From: Stropharia rugosoannulata
Lineage: Eukaryota; Basidiomycota; Agaricomycetes; Agaricales; Strophariaceae
Length of the DNA stretch: 64,000 nucleotides
Direction of reading: 5' to 3'
Assembly: GCA_028532985.1 (NCBI GenBank)
Contig: JANCIK010000001.1
Location: forward strand, 4,712,001 to 4,776,000
In this document: positions 33,963 to 44,009 of the stretch, one piece after another
Numbering within the stretch: the stretch's first letter is position 1
Layout: every line of letters begins with the position of its first letter
The notes under the pieces: generated by a model
The model's database searches: none
The model's input: only the letters and a program-made list of their open reading frames with translations
What the model was told of the DNA's origin: nothing
Made by a program: the position numbers and the translations under genes

Positions 33963-34456
33963 ATGTACCGTATGCACAACCGGAGATATGCTTCTTTGCT
34001 TGTCGCCCTTTATCTCCTTGTCCTGATCAGCGTCCACTAATTGAGACGGTCCCTTAAGTAGGACGCTGAAATGACGCCATTTACTCGTCATCGCATGAAA
34101 ATTTGTGAGAGTCTGCCGTTGATGGGTAGCGTCAAGCCCGCACACAATTCTCGTAGCCGACGGCATACTCTCGACGGCGAATACAACTTACAAGGCTTTC
34201 CACGCCGATGTCTTCGAACTAGAATATGGAGTATGCTTCCATTCGCAATGATGTTCACTGTTACAGCTAGTGGCGGTCATCGGGGTAGAAAGAATTCAGA
34301 GATGCTCCTTCATAGGGAACGCTTCTTCATGCATGATGACCTACCAATCTATGTACTCTATATAGATACATATAAACTACTATCAAATACAGGCTCGTAG
34401 TCACTCAATCTTCGTAGACATATATATACAGAATAACCAATCAATAGGAAAAATAC
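33963..34456. other. Intergenic region, BTB-like promoter
   Basis: 494 bases between the likely start of the BTB-like gene and the 3' end of HET copy 2. It may include an N-terminal extension of the BTB-like protein up to 34166. A TA-rich patch at 34355-34385 is unremarkable. Confidence 0.4.
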
Positions 34457-36638
34457 TTAGAGGTAACATGTCCGTAATGCCATACCATGACGGTGAAGCT
34501 TACTCTTCAGAATGGTGGTTGGGCTATTTCGTTTACAGAGGATGTGGAATGTTATAACGCCCTCCGTAGGCGTTTTGGAAAATTTATATTCGTCTTTTAT
34601 CTGTCCGGAGACCAGTGGGTCGGATGGTGCCCAGTCCAGTAGAGCAAAGCATGGACCTTCTGGTAAGACAATCTCTGTGGTAGTTTCCTGGAAGTTGATC
34701 ACAGCAAAGATAGAGACGCGTGCTTCTGAGCGCATGGATCCGAAGGCCTTGCGGTCTAGTATGTTGAAGTAGAAGTTCTCTCCTATCCAGTTCCCGTAGC
34801 CAAACGTAGACGCGTTCAACTGGATTGGACCCACAGTGGCAGAATAGTGGCCCAAGGGATCACATATAAGTTTGTCTGCGTCTTTTGCCTGTCCGCCTCG
34901 CTTAGCCTCAATGCCCGGCATCAAGAGCAATCTCACACACAACCCAAGATGCGATAAGGTGATTGGAGTGGCTGGAGTGTACCACCGCACGTCCGTAGCG
35001 GATTGGATATATGGCTTGGGACTGGTTGGAATCAGGTCGCTGGATGAGCTAGAGGTGAAAGCATTCCCGAGGTTATCAAGGTCCCCCTGAGTCCCGTACG
35101 CCCAGTTGACGATCTCGATGACCGACGAAGTATGCGAATTGAGAATCTGCCGGACCAGCCTGCTGAAAGCACGCTCCGCACCTTCGCCGTACGCCGTAGG
35201 CATGCTGACTTCAAATATTCCCATCAGTGAATACGCCGTGTCTTCCTCCCGCGTGACGCTGCGGTTGGCGGCCCACTGCATCCTGCGCCATATGGGTATT
35301 GTAGAAAGTGCAGATGACCAACAGCTGTTGAGCTCTTTCTCAGTGATGTGTGTCGCTTCGCAGATAATCGGAACCAGGGTAGAGTTCTTGGTATCTGTTT
35401 CCCGGTATTCGTGGGGTTTACCTTCAACCATTCTTTTCCAGTTGGATTTGAAGAACGTGGTTCGGCGCGGAGCCACGAGCTCTTGAAGCGTCCATCCTCG
35501 AGTAAACCAGGGATCATACACCATGTCGTCTAGAGAAGTCGTGTCTGCGAGGTAGACAATGCATACCTTGGCCCTTTCGTACCATTTGTACATTGAGCGG
35601 ATAGATTCATCGAGTTCTGAGCTGCTGTCTTTGTTGATACACAACGTGTCCATCCAAGCCAGAGTCAGACCATACTCGGTAGCAGCCGTTCTGCAAAAAT
35701 TCTGAAGCTTGAGATACCCAGGGGATTTAATGTTGACCTTGTTGATGTTCCAGTCTGAAAAGGTAACCTCTCCGGGTGTAGTATGCAACCAAGTATGAGA
35801 CAGGACTGCGTATGCCGTATATTTAACAGGATCGAAAGGTGTTTTGTGACGAAATGCATATTGTGACTGGCTCTCGATGCAGCTCCAAATTTCAGAGCGG
35901 TCGACAAGCCTGATGCCTGAACCATCGGCGTTGAACATCAATAGGCGAATAGGCATCTTGTTGAATACACTGTCGCGAGCATATTCCATGCGCCTCTGGT
36001 TACTATTTCGGTACTCCAGCAAACTTTGTGCTATGATACGTGCAATGTAAGCCGACTCGAGGGTACGATGGATTGAAACTATCACACTTACATCTGATTC
36101 TAGCTCTCTCGCGCACCTCGACGTCAAAAGCTAGTCCATTGCTAATACCATTTAAAGTTCCAGAAGCATGATTAACGGTCGGCTTCTCTTCATTCCTCCA
36201 TTTGTGGCCATTCGTTGTTCCCTCTACTATCGTCTGTTCGTTGACGTTATTTACCGGAGAGCGACTATGTCGCTTTGAAGAGTTGATTGTTTGTGAGATT
36301 AACGAGCCAATAAACTCCGTTAAGGCATGAACAAGATTGCGAGCTTCGTTAGAGTCACTGTAAAGCCCTTTGTCAGGGGAAATGCCTATATTGGTCAATA
36401 TCGGGTAGGCTATCTCAGACGCAATGGAGGCTGAGGACATCTAAACTTACGATCTTCTTGCAATAATGGCAATATAAAGCTCTCCAAGGCTTTTACCAAC
36501 GGAGAACCACCAGATACAGAGCTCCCCCTACCTGTACTCTGCCCAGTGAGACTTTTGAATAAAAGGCTGAAAGACTCTCTCACCTCTTCCAGGGATGCCC
36601 GAAGCCGTATTCCAGACAGCTTGTGGTACCGTAGTCAT
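34457..36638 (-). CDS. HET-domain protein, copy 2
   Basis: A second HET-domain protein, paralogous to 29930-32202 and on the opposite strand. The start is MTTVPQAVWNTASGIPGR (ATG at 36638). The next exon gives VSGGSPLVKALESFILPLLQ, matching the N-terminal segment of copy 1. A later piece, NLVHALTEFIGSLISQT, matches copy 1's EFLTALTRYIGSLV. The long exon carries NKMPIRLLMFNADGSGIRLV, YAVLSHTWLHTTPGEVTFSD, AWMDTLCINKDSSSELDESI, WFTRGWTLQELVAPRRTTFF and REEDTAYSLMGIF, then TPITLSHLGLCVRLLLMPG. It ends MALRTCYL. The intron near 36430-36475 could be spliced in more than one way. The frame is otherwise open, so both copies appear functional. Confidence 0.85.
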
Positions 36639-37191
36639 CCCCTGCGACCGAAGGTTTGAATTACCGAGTAATTAATTAGCCAGGAGCTATTGAATCTCTA
36701 AAGAACAGCTAAGGACCGAGATGAGGACACACGGCTGTGGCAGTTTGATCTGCGTCTCTGCGCGACCTGTAATGACCTATAGATAACTTAGAAATCATTT
36801 CCCTTAGCAAGCGATGCAAGTGGATGAAGTTCATCACGTTGTATTGTCAGGCAGGCTATAATTATAGACGGCATACCTCTCTCAGTTATAAATCCCTTGA
36901 GAAAAGACACTTTTTTTTGCCAATATTAGCCAGGCAATAACCACGCGTCCTGTCAGGTTCTGCCGATGGAGGGAGTAAGAATTCACGATGGCGGTAATAT
37001 GTCGCTGGCTAGTCACAGGTGAATGGAGACAGTATGCAAACAGTTATTGTGACAAAGCTGGTGATAGAGAACCTCGCAGAGTGGAAGACTTCTCAAGGGG
37101 AGCATAGGGAGTCTACTAGATCTGCCAGTCGAGTTTAGGATGACTCGCATTAATCGGACGTGAGTTAGACATGATTGGGACGTGAGTCACA

Positions 37192-37212
37192 CTTGTGTTG
37201 GACCAACACAAG
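37192..37212. repeat. Perfect 9-bp stem-loop
   Basis: CTTGTGTTG, a 3-base loop GAC, then CAACACAAG. It lies in non-coding DNA. No T-run follows, so it is not a Pol III-style terminator. The function is unknown. Confidence 0.7.
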
Positions 37213-38043
37213 CCAGAGGATTTTGAAATTGAGATATTCTAGCTTCCATTATGAATTAAAACATAATCAAGCTGATGGAGACTTGCTGGAGAGTGTTGGG
37301 ACTCAGGAGACTGGAAGAAAGAAAGTAAACCTGTCACCTGACGGCTACTTGCATCGGTTCTTACCGAGCATTGCCGGCAGACGCCGTTGGCTGTGTTCTC
37401 ATCTGACATCAATCCAGTGTTGATCCACTAGCGAAGGTTGGGCGAAGGTTGGGCGAAGTGAGATAGAACGGTCTTACGGGAATGGAACGAGCGCTCATAC
37501 CATGTATACATAGCCATCTAACAGAATTGGATAAAATGTTTATTGAGCAGCTCTTACAACCATCGGTGCTAATAAGCTTGCAATTACTTGAGGCCCCTAA
37601 GTTGGGTACTGTTGGGAAAGTGTTGGGAAAGTGACTGTCAAAGGCGTTGGCTCAACATCCACGTCTGGACGACAACTCGTCAGAACATATATTTTGCTTC
37701 TTGGTGACGTTTAATAAGCGTCCAAATATTGTTTCCGGGCTTGTCGCATCTGGAAGCCTTTGAATATGTCTTATAATTATCTTTTGCCACGTATACTCTA
37801 TGTACAGAGTATTCGTCGGAGCTTCTATTGGAAACATACCCAACCGTTCAGCACAGAAAGGAATTATGTGCATGTATAAATGTTCATGATGCCAAGCATA
37901 TGACATGGAGACTGGAGCCGACTCATCTCAACTAAGGTTTCATGTCGTATTTATCGTTATCCCTTGATGACTTAGATGTATGTACTCTCTCATCATAAGT
38001 AAGAAGGAGTGTTCGCCATTCTTGCATCTACCAACTGTCACCA

Positions 38044-38250
38044 ATGTCCGGTAGTCCAGGGAGAATTAACGATCCGGATTATATTTTGGATGTGGAAAAG
38101 ATATGTGATCCCAATCAGGTCAATACACACACTGTAAAACTATTTCACAAAGATATTTCATCCTAAGTTCAAGCACCTAACAAGCTGACTTAGATCTACT
38201 ACGAGTTCTGTGTAATTTTTTTGGAAGAATATAGATTGGTGGTAGAATAA
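38044..38250 (+). CDS. Possible two-exon mini-gene or gene remnant
   Basis: Exon 38044-38118 reads MSGSPGRINDPDYILDVEKI and on to a GT donor after CAG. An acceptor at 38191-38193 leads in frame to IYYEFCVIFLEEYRLVVE and a stop at 38248-38250. The result is 43 residues with a 75-base intron containing a CTGAC branch-like site. The YYEFCV-x-x-LEE-x-RL pattern loosely recalls the start of fungal BTB proteins, and a BTB-like gene lies 4 kb away. It could equally be chance. Confidence 0.2.
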
Positions 38251-38761
38251 TGGCCTGTGTGGGGTCAACTCAAGCCGTTGAACTCGCAGGAAGCAAAAAT
38301 AACCTACAACAATCGCAGTCGATGGCGGACTGCGTTGATAAGTTCTATCTTTAGAGTCGGACCAATTGTGACAGTGCATAACCCATTTTGGAGATCAGGT
38401 CGAGAGAGTTGGAGAACGCACCTATATCTCTAAACAGTCGCTCCACAGGCGTCTATTTCATTAATAGACCCTCAATGCGGCTCCCGCTGGAACCAATGCT
38501 GAAGCGCTGACAGCTGGCATTTCCGCCATAAAGAAGAATAAAAAAACACGCAGTAGTCAGATTTGAATGGGGAGGTCTACAAATGATTAATATTGTCCAT
38601 GGGCGGTACAGTATCGGAACATAATTGTGGGAAGGTATCGATCTTGACACTCATCCAACCGATGCAACCGTCGACCCATTCATTGCAACCATGTTTGATT
38701 GCAAATAATACAAACGTCCTGTAATATCGGATAGAAACACAGATTGCGGCTACCTAAGAGA

Positions 38762-38769
38762 TATAAAAG
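38762..38769 (+). promoter_or_regulatory. TATA box of the repeat-protein gene
   Basis: TATAAAAG lies about 200 bases upstream of the start at 38963. A pyrimidine-rich leader (TTTCTTTCTCGACTTTCTC) immediately precedes the ATG, a frequent feature of strongly expressed fungal genes. Confidence 0.45.
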
Positions 38770-38962
38770 CCTCCCAGAACATCCATGGCCAGACAGCAAA
38801 GTGCCTGGTGCATCTTTCTTCACTCTCAAAAAAAAACTCAGTACGAACATAAGATCTCCCTTACTCATTTTATACACAGCTAACGATGCGATTATCCTCA
38901 GGATTAGGCTGGTCCTATCCACACGTCAAATTAATCAACCTTTCTTTCTCGACTTTCTCAAC

Positions 38963-40741
38963 ATGAAGCTCACCTCCACCTTTATCTTGGCTGCTCTCAT
39001 TGCCCTCCGTGCGACTAGCGTCACTGCACTTCCCATCGTAAGTATTTACAATTTTTGTTATGGACATTCACACTCAAAATAGTTTCAGACGTCGACCAAC
39101 GCTGCGCTGGATGCCCGTGACTTCGCACCGTCTTACGATAATGTGCTCGATGCCCGCGCAGTCTCAAGGTTCGGAAATCGGATCAACAGCGAGGAAAACA
39201 CCATGAACCGTGAGGCTGCGCGCATCAAGGCCGAGCAGGCCCGCCTCCAACAACAGCAAAAGGACGTGTCGCTTCAGGAGCAGATCCACAAGGACCGCAA
39301 GGCACTTCACATGGACAATGCATTCCGGGCTCGCGAGTTCGACGAGCTAGAGGCCCGCGCATACTCTAGGTTCGGGAACAGGATCAGCGGAGAGGAAAAC
39401 ACCATGAACCACGAGGCTGCGCGCATCAAGGCCGAGCAGGCCCGCCTCCAACAACAGCAAAAGGACGTGTCGCTTCAGGAGCAGATCCACAAGGACCGCA
39501 AAGCGCTTCACATGGACAATGCATTCCGTGCTCGCGAGTTCAATGAGCTAGAGGCCCGCACCTTGTCAAGGTTCGGAAACAGGATCAGTGGCGAGGAGAA
39601 CACCATGAACCGCGAGGCTGCGCGCATCAAGGCTGAGCAGGCCCGGCTCCAGCAGCAACAGCACGACGTGTCGCTCCAGGAGCAGATTCACAAGGACCGC
39701 AAGGCGCTTCACATGGACAACGCATTCCGCACTCGTGAGATCGATGAGCTAGAGGCCCGCGCATACTCAAGGTTCGGAAACAGGATCAGCGGAGAGGAAA
39801 ACACCATGAACCGTGAGGCCGCCCGTATCAAGGCCGAGCAGGCCCGCCTCCAGCAGCAACAGAAGGACGTTTCTCTGCAAGAGCAAATCCACAAAGACCG
39901 CAAGGCACTTCACATGGACAATGCATTCCGGGCTCGCGAGTTCGACGAGCTAGAGGCCCGCGCATACTCAAGGTTCGGGAACAGGATCAGTGGCGAGGAG
40001 AACACCATGAACCGCGAGGCTGCGCGCATCAAGGCCGAGCAGGCCCGCCTCCAACAGCAACAGAAGGACGTGTCGCTTCAGGAACAGATCCACAAGGACC
40101 GCAAGGCACTTCATATGGACAATGCATTCCGTGCTCGCGAGTTCGATGAGCTAGAGGCCCGTACCTTGTCAAGGTTCGGAAACAAGATCAACGGCGAGGA
40201 AAACACCATGAACCGTGAGGCCGCCCGTATCAAAGCAGAGCAGGCCCGGCTCCAGCAGCAACAGCACGACGTGTCGCTCCAGGAGCAGATTCACAAAGAC
40301 CGCAAGGCGCTTCACATGGACAACGCCTTCCGCACTCGTGAGGTCGATGAGCTAGAGGCCCGTGCCCTCTCAAGGTTCGGAAGCAGGATCAGTGGCGAGG
40401 AAAACACCATGAACCGCGAGGCTGCGCGCATCAAGGCTGAGCAGGCCCGCCTCCAACAACAACAGAAGGACGTGTCTCTCCAGGAGCAGATCCACAAGGA
40501 CCGCAAGGCACTTCACATGGACAACGCCTTCCGCGCTCGTGAGTTCGATGAGCTAGAGGCCCGTGCCTTGTCAAGGTTCGGGAACAGGATCAGTGGCGAG
40601 GAAAACACCATGAACCGCGAGGCTGCGCGCATCAAAGCAGAGCAGGCCCGCCTCCAGCAGCAACAGAAGGACGTTTCTCTGCAAGAGCAGATCCACAAGG
40701 ACCGCAAGGCACTTCACGCGGATAACGCATTCATCCACTAA
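38963..40741 (+). CDS. Secreted tandem-repeat protein (eight 67-residue units)
   Basis: I do not recognise this protein. Exon 1 (38963-39037) is a textbook signal peptide, MKLTSTFILAALIALRATSV followed by TALPI. After a short intron ending at 39087, a linker with two LDAR motifs leads to eight copies of a 67-residue unit. Each unit starts SRFGN, includes GEENTMN, KAEQARLQQQQ and SLQEQIHKDRKALHMDNAF, and ends ELEAR. Composition is rich in Glu, Ala, Arg, Gln and Lys with heptad-like spacing, so each unit is probably one long amphipathic helix. There are no cysteines in the repeats and no transmembrane segment, so it is not a hydrophobin or a hydrophobic repellent. Recurrent (D/E)AR at linker and unit ends, and an RK pair in each unit, might be protease sites. 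The last unit is shortened and ends ADNAFIH. Confidence 0.85.
39164..40741 (+). repeat. Eight 201-bp coding tandem repeats
   Basis: Units start at 39164, 39365, 39566, 39767, 39968, 40169, 40370 and 40571; the last is truncated to 171 bases including the stop. Every unit keeps the 201-base length exactly. Units 3 and 6 share a variant (QQQQHDVS and TRE) absent from the others, giving a KKHKKHKK order, that is a 603-base three-unit super-repeat. Units 4 and 8 share a separate synonymous block (GACGTTTCTCTGCAAGAGCA). Confidence 0.95.
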
Positions 40742-41735
40742 TGTGTTAGAGTCGAGAGGGACCGTATGAGTAACATACTAATGAGGTGACGTTGACTAGA
40801 TATAAACATGTCTTTAGTAGATGAAGTTTGAATACTATTTGATATACTCGAAGTGGTGCATACCTACAGCCGGTTAAACTTTGAGGCAGAAAAAAGCGTA
40901 GCATATGGCAAGCTAGAGTTTCGGAAGCATCTGAAGGCCATCAGCAGTCAACAGCCGGAGTCGTTGGATCAGGACTATGTTGTGAACAGTGCAACAAGTT
41001 TTTGAACTTGCGCAAATAGCACATGGGCTGGGCGCGGGAAAGCCATCATTCGGGATTTTCCGACGCTATTGAGCTTGAAGAATGTCTTGAGAATGTCCAA
41101 CACAAAACTTCTCTTACTATAATTCGTATAAGATAAGATAAAGAAACGCTGGACAGGACTCGGAGGCTCACCCTTTTTATTATTTGGGCACAAGTGTGAT
41201 CATATGACCGTAAAATGTGTCAAACCGAAAGATGACTTTGACAATGACAGATATCATAGCCTTCCACAAAGCCGAATGTTTGACGGGTATGTATTGGTCT
41301 GTCTTGATACACAGTTAATCAGTGTACGTATCGACATAGCCGTCTATTTAACATTTCTCTCAAGAGCTATTCGCATATACCAATAAGCGAACACGTGGGG
41401 TTATGCAGGATACAACATGATATTTCGTAGTCTTATTTCCCTGTCGCACCAGCCTGCTATCATTTAATGAGCGCTGAGCGCTGAGCACTGGATACGTTTA
41501 GTACAGCAATCGACGAGACTGGGTTTGCTTAGGCTCACCTATACACGTTAGTACTGTTCATTGTCGCTTCTAGGACGCTGATACAAAACACATACGGGGG
41601 TGTGGTCTTGACGTGGGGCAAGGAGTAGGATGTGGGTATACCACGGACTCCCAAAATATCATGTCCCTGAAGACCTGGCATTATATAAGACTGGACAGGT
41701 GAAGTATTCCGTGCCACTCTCTGTGAATTTGGACT
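40742..41735. other. Intergenic region
   Basis: About 1 kb between the repeat-protein stop and the hydrophobin start. A short GAGCGCTGAGCGCTGAGCAC run lies near 41469. No gene is seen. Confidence 0.4.
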
Positions 41736-42284
41736 ATGCGCTATAGTATATTTCTAGCTTTCCCTCTGCTTGCGGCTGTCACAGTTTCGGCGGCGACACT
41801 GGAGAGCCGCCAGGCCCTCCCGGTCGGTTGCACACTCCTATGCTGCAACACTACCGTACCCGTATGCGATCACTCTTAAAAAAGAGGGCACACTTATTGA
41901 GCACGGCATTACATAGTACAGTGACCCTACTCTCAACGTTTTGGCTGGCCTCCTTGGTGTTACTCTTGCCGGAAATGGTCTTGCAGGGCGTCAGTATCAT
42001 TTCTTTACGCGTATAGCACCGACTAAAGTAAGTTTCAGTGACATGTAGCCCTATCAGTGTAATTAGTGCCTCCAACAATGGGTGGTAAGTAGAATGTTAA
42101 TTAGTTATGCAACATTAAACTGATTCAACGCCGGACATGACGCAGCAACGCCCAGTTAGTTTGTTGTGCGGATAACAGTCATGTAGGTTGCATTTGCTTC
42201 CCTTCCAGATGATAACCATAATTTTCGGTTTAGAATGGATTGGTGGCCTTTGGCTGCATTCCCGTTGGCGTAGTTGGATCATGA
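41736..42284 (+). CDS. Class I-like hydrophobin
   Basis: Hydrophobins are small secreted proteins that assemble into amphipathic films on aerial hyphae and spores. Five short exons (41736-41861, 41917-41989, 42039-42084, 42146-42182, 42234-42284) join in phase to 110 residues. Introns are 49-61 bases. The protein begins with a signal peptide, MRYSIFLAFPLLAAVTVSAA. It has exactly eight cysteines in the order C, CC, C, C, CC, C: GCTLLCCN, then GLTCSPISVISASNNGC, NAQLVCC and NGLVAFGCIPVGVVGS. The spacings are C-x3-CC-x31-C-x12-C-x5-CC-x12-C. GLTCSPI and the C-terminal NGL-x-A-x-GC are typical of class I. The first gap (x3) is shorter than the usual x5-7. No single exon is long enough to stand out, so automated calling could miss it. 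Confidence 0.88.
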
Positions 42285-42943
42285 TGGCCGCCGCCTTCAA
42301 CGCTCACAGCTGGGCTGATTGTTATCAAGTACACCCATGACATTTCGTCGTGTACATACCACTTCGACCCATGCCAGCCCATGCCATGCCAAACGGGTTT
42401 ATGTAAATTACCACAAATTCAATGCGAAATTGATGAGGAATAATCTGTCGACAACCTTCTTGTTGAGATTATGTTGAGACCGGTGAGTTCAAGCCAAGTT
42501 CAGGCACTGACTAAAGACTCCGTGCCTTGCGCGCTTAGTCTGTTGTTTTCTCACGTGTATATGACCGGCTCCGGCTTCTTCGTCTCCGTCAGGAAAAAAG
42601 TACCAAGAGCACCGACGTGCAGTGACTGCGAGAGAATGGCAACGTACTCCCCGAGGATGTACGTGCAAACCCGGTACGGTGCAAGAACGAGGTTAAAAGG
42701 CATATGGCACGTCGCTGGCGGCAGGGCTTGGCCGACTGAATACTCTGCTATCGATGGTGAATGATTGATTACCTTCCTCCTCCGACGCAGCATCATACGT
42801 GTGATCGAACCATTTCTCCCATTCGGAGGCCATATTTTTTCAGAAATATGGTTTCAATTTTGCCAGTTATAAAGCAGTGAGTCATACGACCGAGCGGAAC
42901 ATACCAGCACCATATCTTACTCTCGACGAGACCTCGACGATCG
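42285..42943. other. Intergenic region
   Basis: 659 bases between the hydrophobin and panB. An open stretch at 42471-42764 lacks any family resemblance. It presumably contains the panB promoter. Confidence 0.4.
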
Positions 42944-44009
42944 ATGACGACTCCACTATCCATTCCTCGCCAAATCGTGCATAGAATCAGGATCCAGTCG
43001 GTACACCAGTCGCGCAGATGGATGAGCGTGCGCCCGGCAGAGCAGGACGGTACGCCTGCCATTCCACGCAAGAAGGTGACGATCCAGGCCCTGCATGCTC
43101 TCCGCCAGTCTAAGACACCAATTACGATGGTTACGGCATACGACTATCCCTCTGCGTTGGCCTGCTCGTCCTCATCGCTCACGGACATAACGCTCGTGGG
43201 AGATTCACTCGCCCAGGTGTGCCTCGGGTACGCTTCTACCACGCAGCTCACCCTCGATGAAATGCTGCATCATGCGAGGGCCGCGGCGCGGGGAACGACG
43301 CACCCGTTCCTAGTCGCTGACATGCCGTTTGGATCGTACTACACTTCCGTGGATGCCGCCGTGGCCAACGCTGTCAGGTTGGTGCAGGAGGGACGAGTGG
43401 AAGGTGTCAAACTCGAGGGCGGGCGCGAGATCGTGGATGTAGTGCAACGGCTGACAGAGGTCGGCATTCCTGTTATGGCCCACGTCGGGCTGCTTCCCCA
43501 ACGGCATTCCGCTCTATCCGGCTATAAGGTGCAAGGTCGAAGCATAGAAGCTGCGCGCAAAGTGGTCGAAGATGCACTCGCGTTGGAGAAAGCAGGAGCG
43601 TTTGCAGTGGTCGTTGAAGCTGTTCCGCTGGAGCTGGGCAAATATGTCACGGATCGGCTAAAGATACCGACCATTGGAATCGGAGCAGGGCCACATACAA
43701 GTGGACAGGTGAGTGCCAGTCTTTGATATGCGGTCCTCGGACTCACAGATAGAAAAAAAATAGGTACTTGTTTCAGATGATCTACTGGGAGTATGGTCAG
43801 GTCATAAGGCCAAGTTTGTTCGACGATTCGCTCAGCTCAAAGAAGTCCGGGATAAGGGCATTCACAGTTATTGCGAGGCCGTCAGGAAAGGGACGTTCCC
43901 CAATGTGGAGACAGAAAGTTACACTATGGACAAAGATGTATGGGAGCATTTCCTGGAAAGCGAACGACCTCAAGGGGTATACAACAAAATTAATCCTTCA
44001 GTGGATTAA
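42944..44009 (+). CDS. panB: 3-methyl-2-oxobutanoate hydroxymethyltransferase
   Basis: This enzyme adds a hydroxymethyl group from methylene-tetrahydrofolate to alpha-ketoisovalerate, making ketopantoate. It is the first committed step to pantothenate and coenzyme A. Two exons, 42944-43708 and 43764-44009, give about 336 residues. The start MTTPLSIPRQIVHRIRIQSV followed by SRRWMS looks like a mitochondrial presequence (Arg-rich, no acidic residues). Family motifs run in order: PITMVTAYDYPSA, LVGDSLAQVCLG, FLVADMPFGSY, GVKLEGG, VMAHVGLLPQ, GIGAGPHTSGQVLV and KAKFVRRFAQL. The Mg-binding Asp residues are in VGDS and VADMPFG. The intron sits in the GQ-VLV junction and the frame is intact. The C-terminus, EHFLESERPQGVYNKINPSVD, is slightly longer than bacterial enzymes (21 residues, here quoted only to describe the tail). 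Confidence 0.93.

Larger units (their letters stand above)
36639..38962. other. Intergenic region, 2.3 kb
   Basis: Mostly AT-rich DNA without a recognisable full gene. It contains a perfect hairpin (37192-37212), a short tandem of GCGAAGGTTGG-like units (37432-37458), a possible two-exon mini-gene (38044-38250) and the promoter of the repeat protein near 38762. A minus-strand open stretch at 37652-37906 (84 codons) has no recognisable motif. Confidence 0.4.

Noticed and set aside
39709..40707. Three repeated minus-strand 64-codon frames
   Set aside because: They are the antisense reading of the 201-bp coding repeats and recur only because the repeats do.
39164..40741. CRISPR array or non-coding satellite
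   Set aside because: Unit length is exactly 201 bases with no spacers, and all units stay in one frame behind a signal peptide, so this is a coding repeat.
38963..40741. Kex2-processed cyclic-peptide (dikaritin) precursor
   Set aside because: Such precursors carry KR sites between short variable cores. These units are long, charged and helical and have no KR pair.
30000..42300. A biosynthetic gene cluster
   Set aside because: There is no backbone synthase. The P450, Ppo, GH71 and dehydrogenase are scattered among housekeeping genes with no shared pathway.
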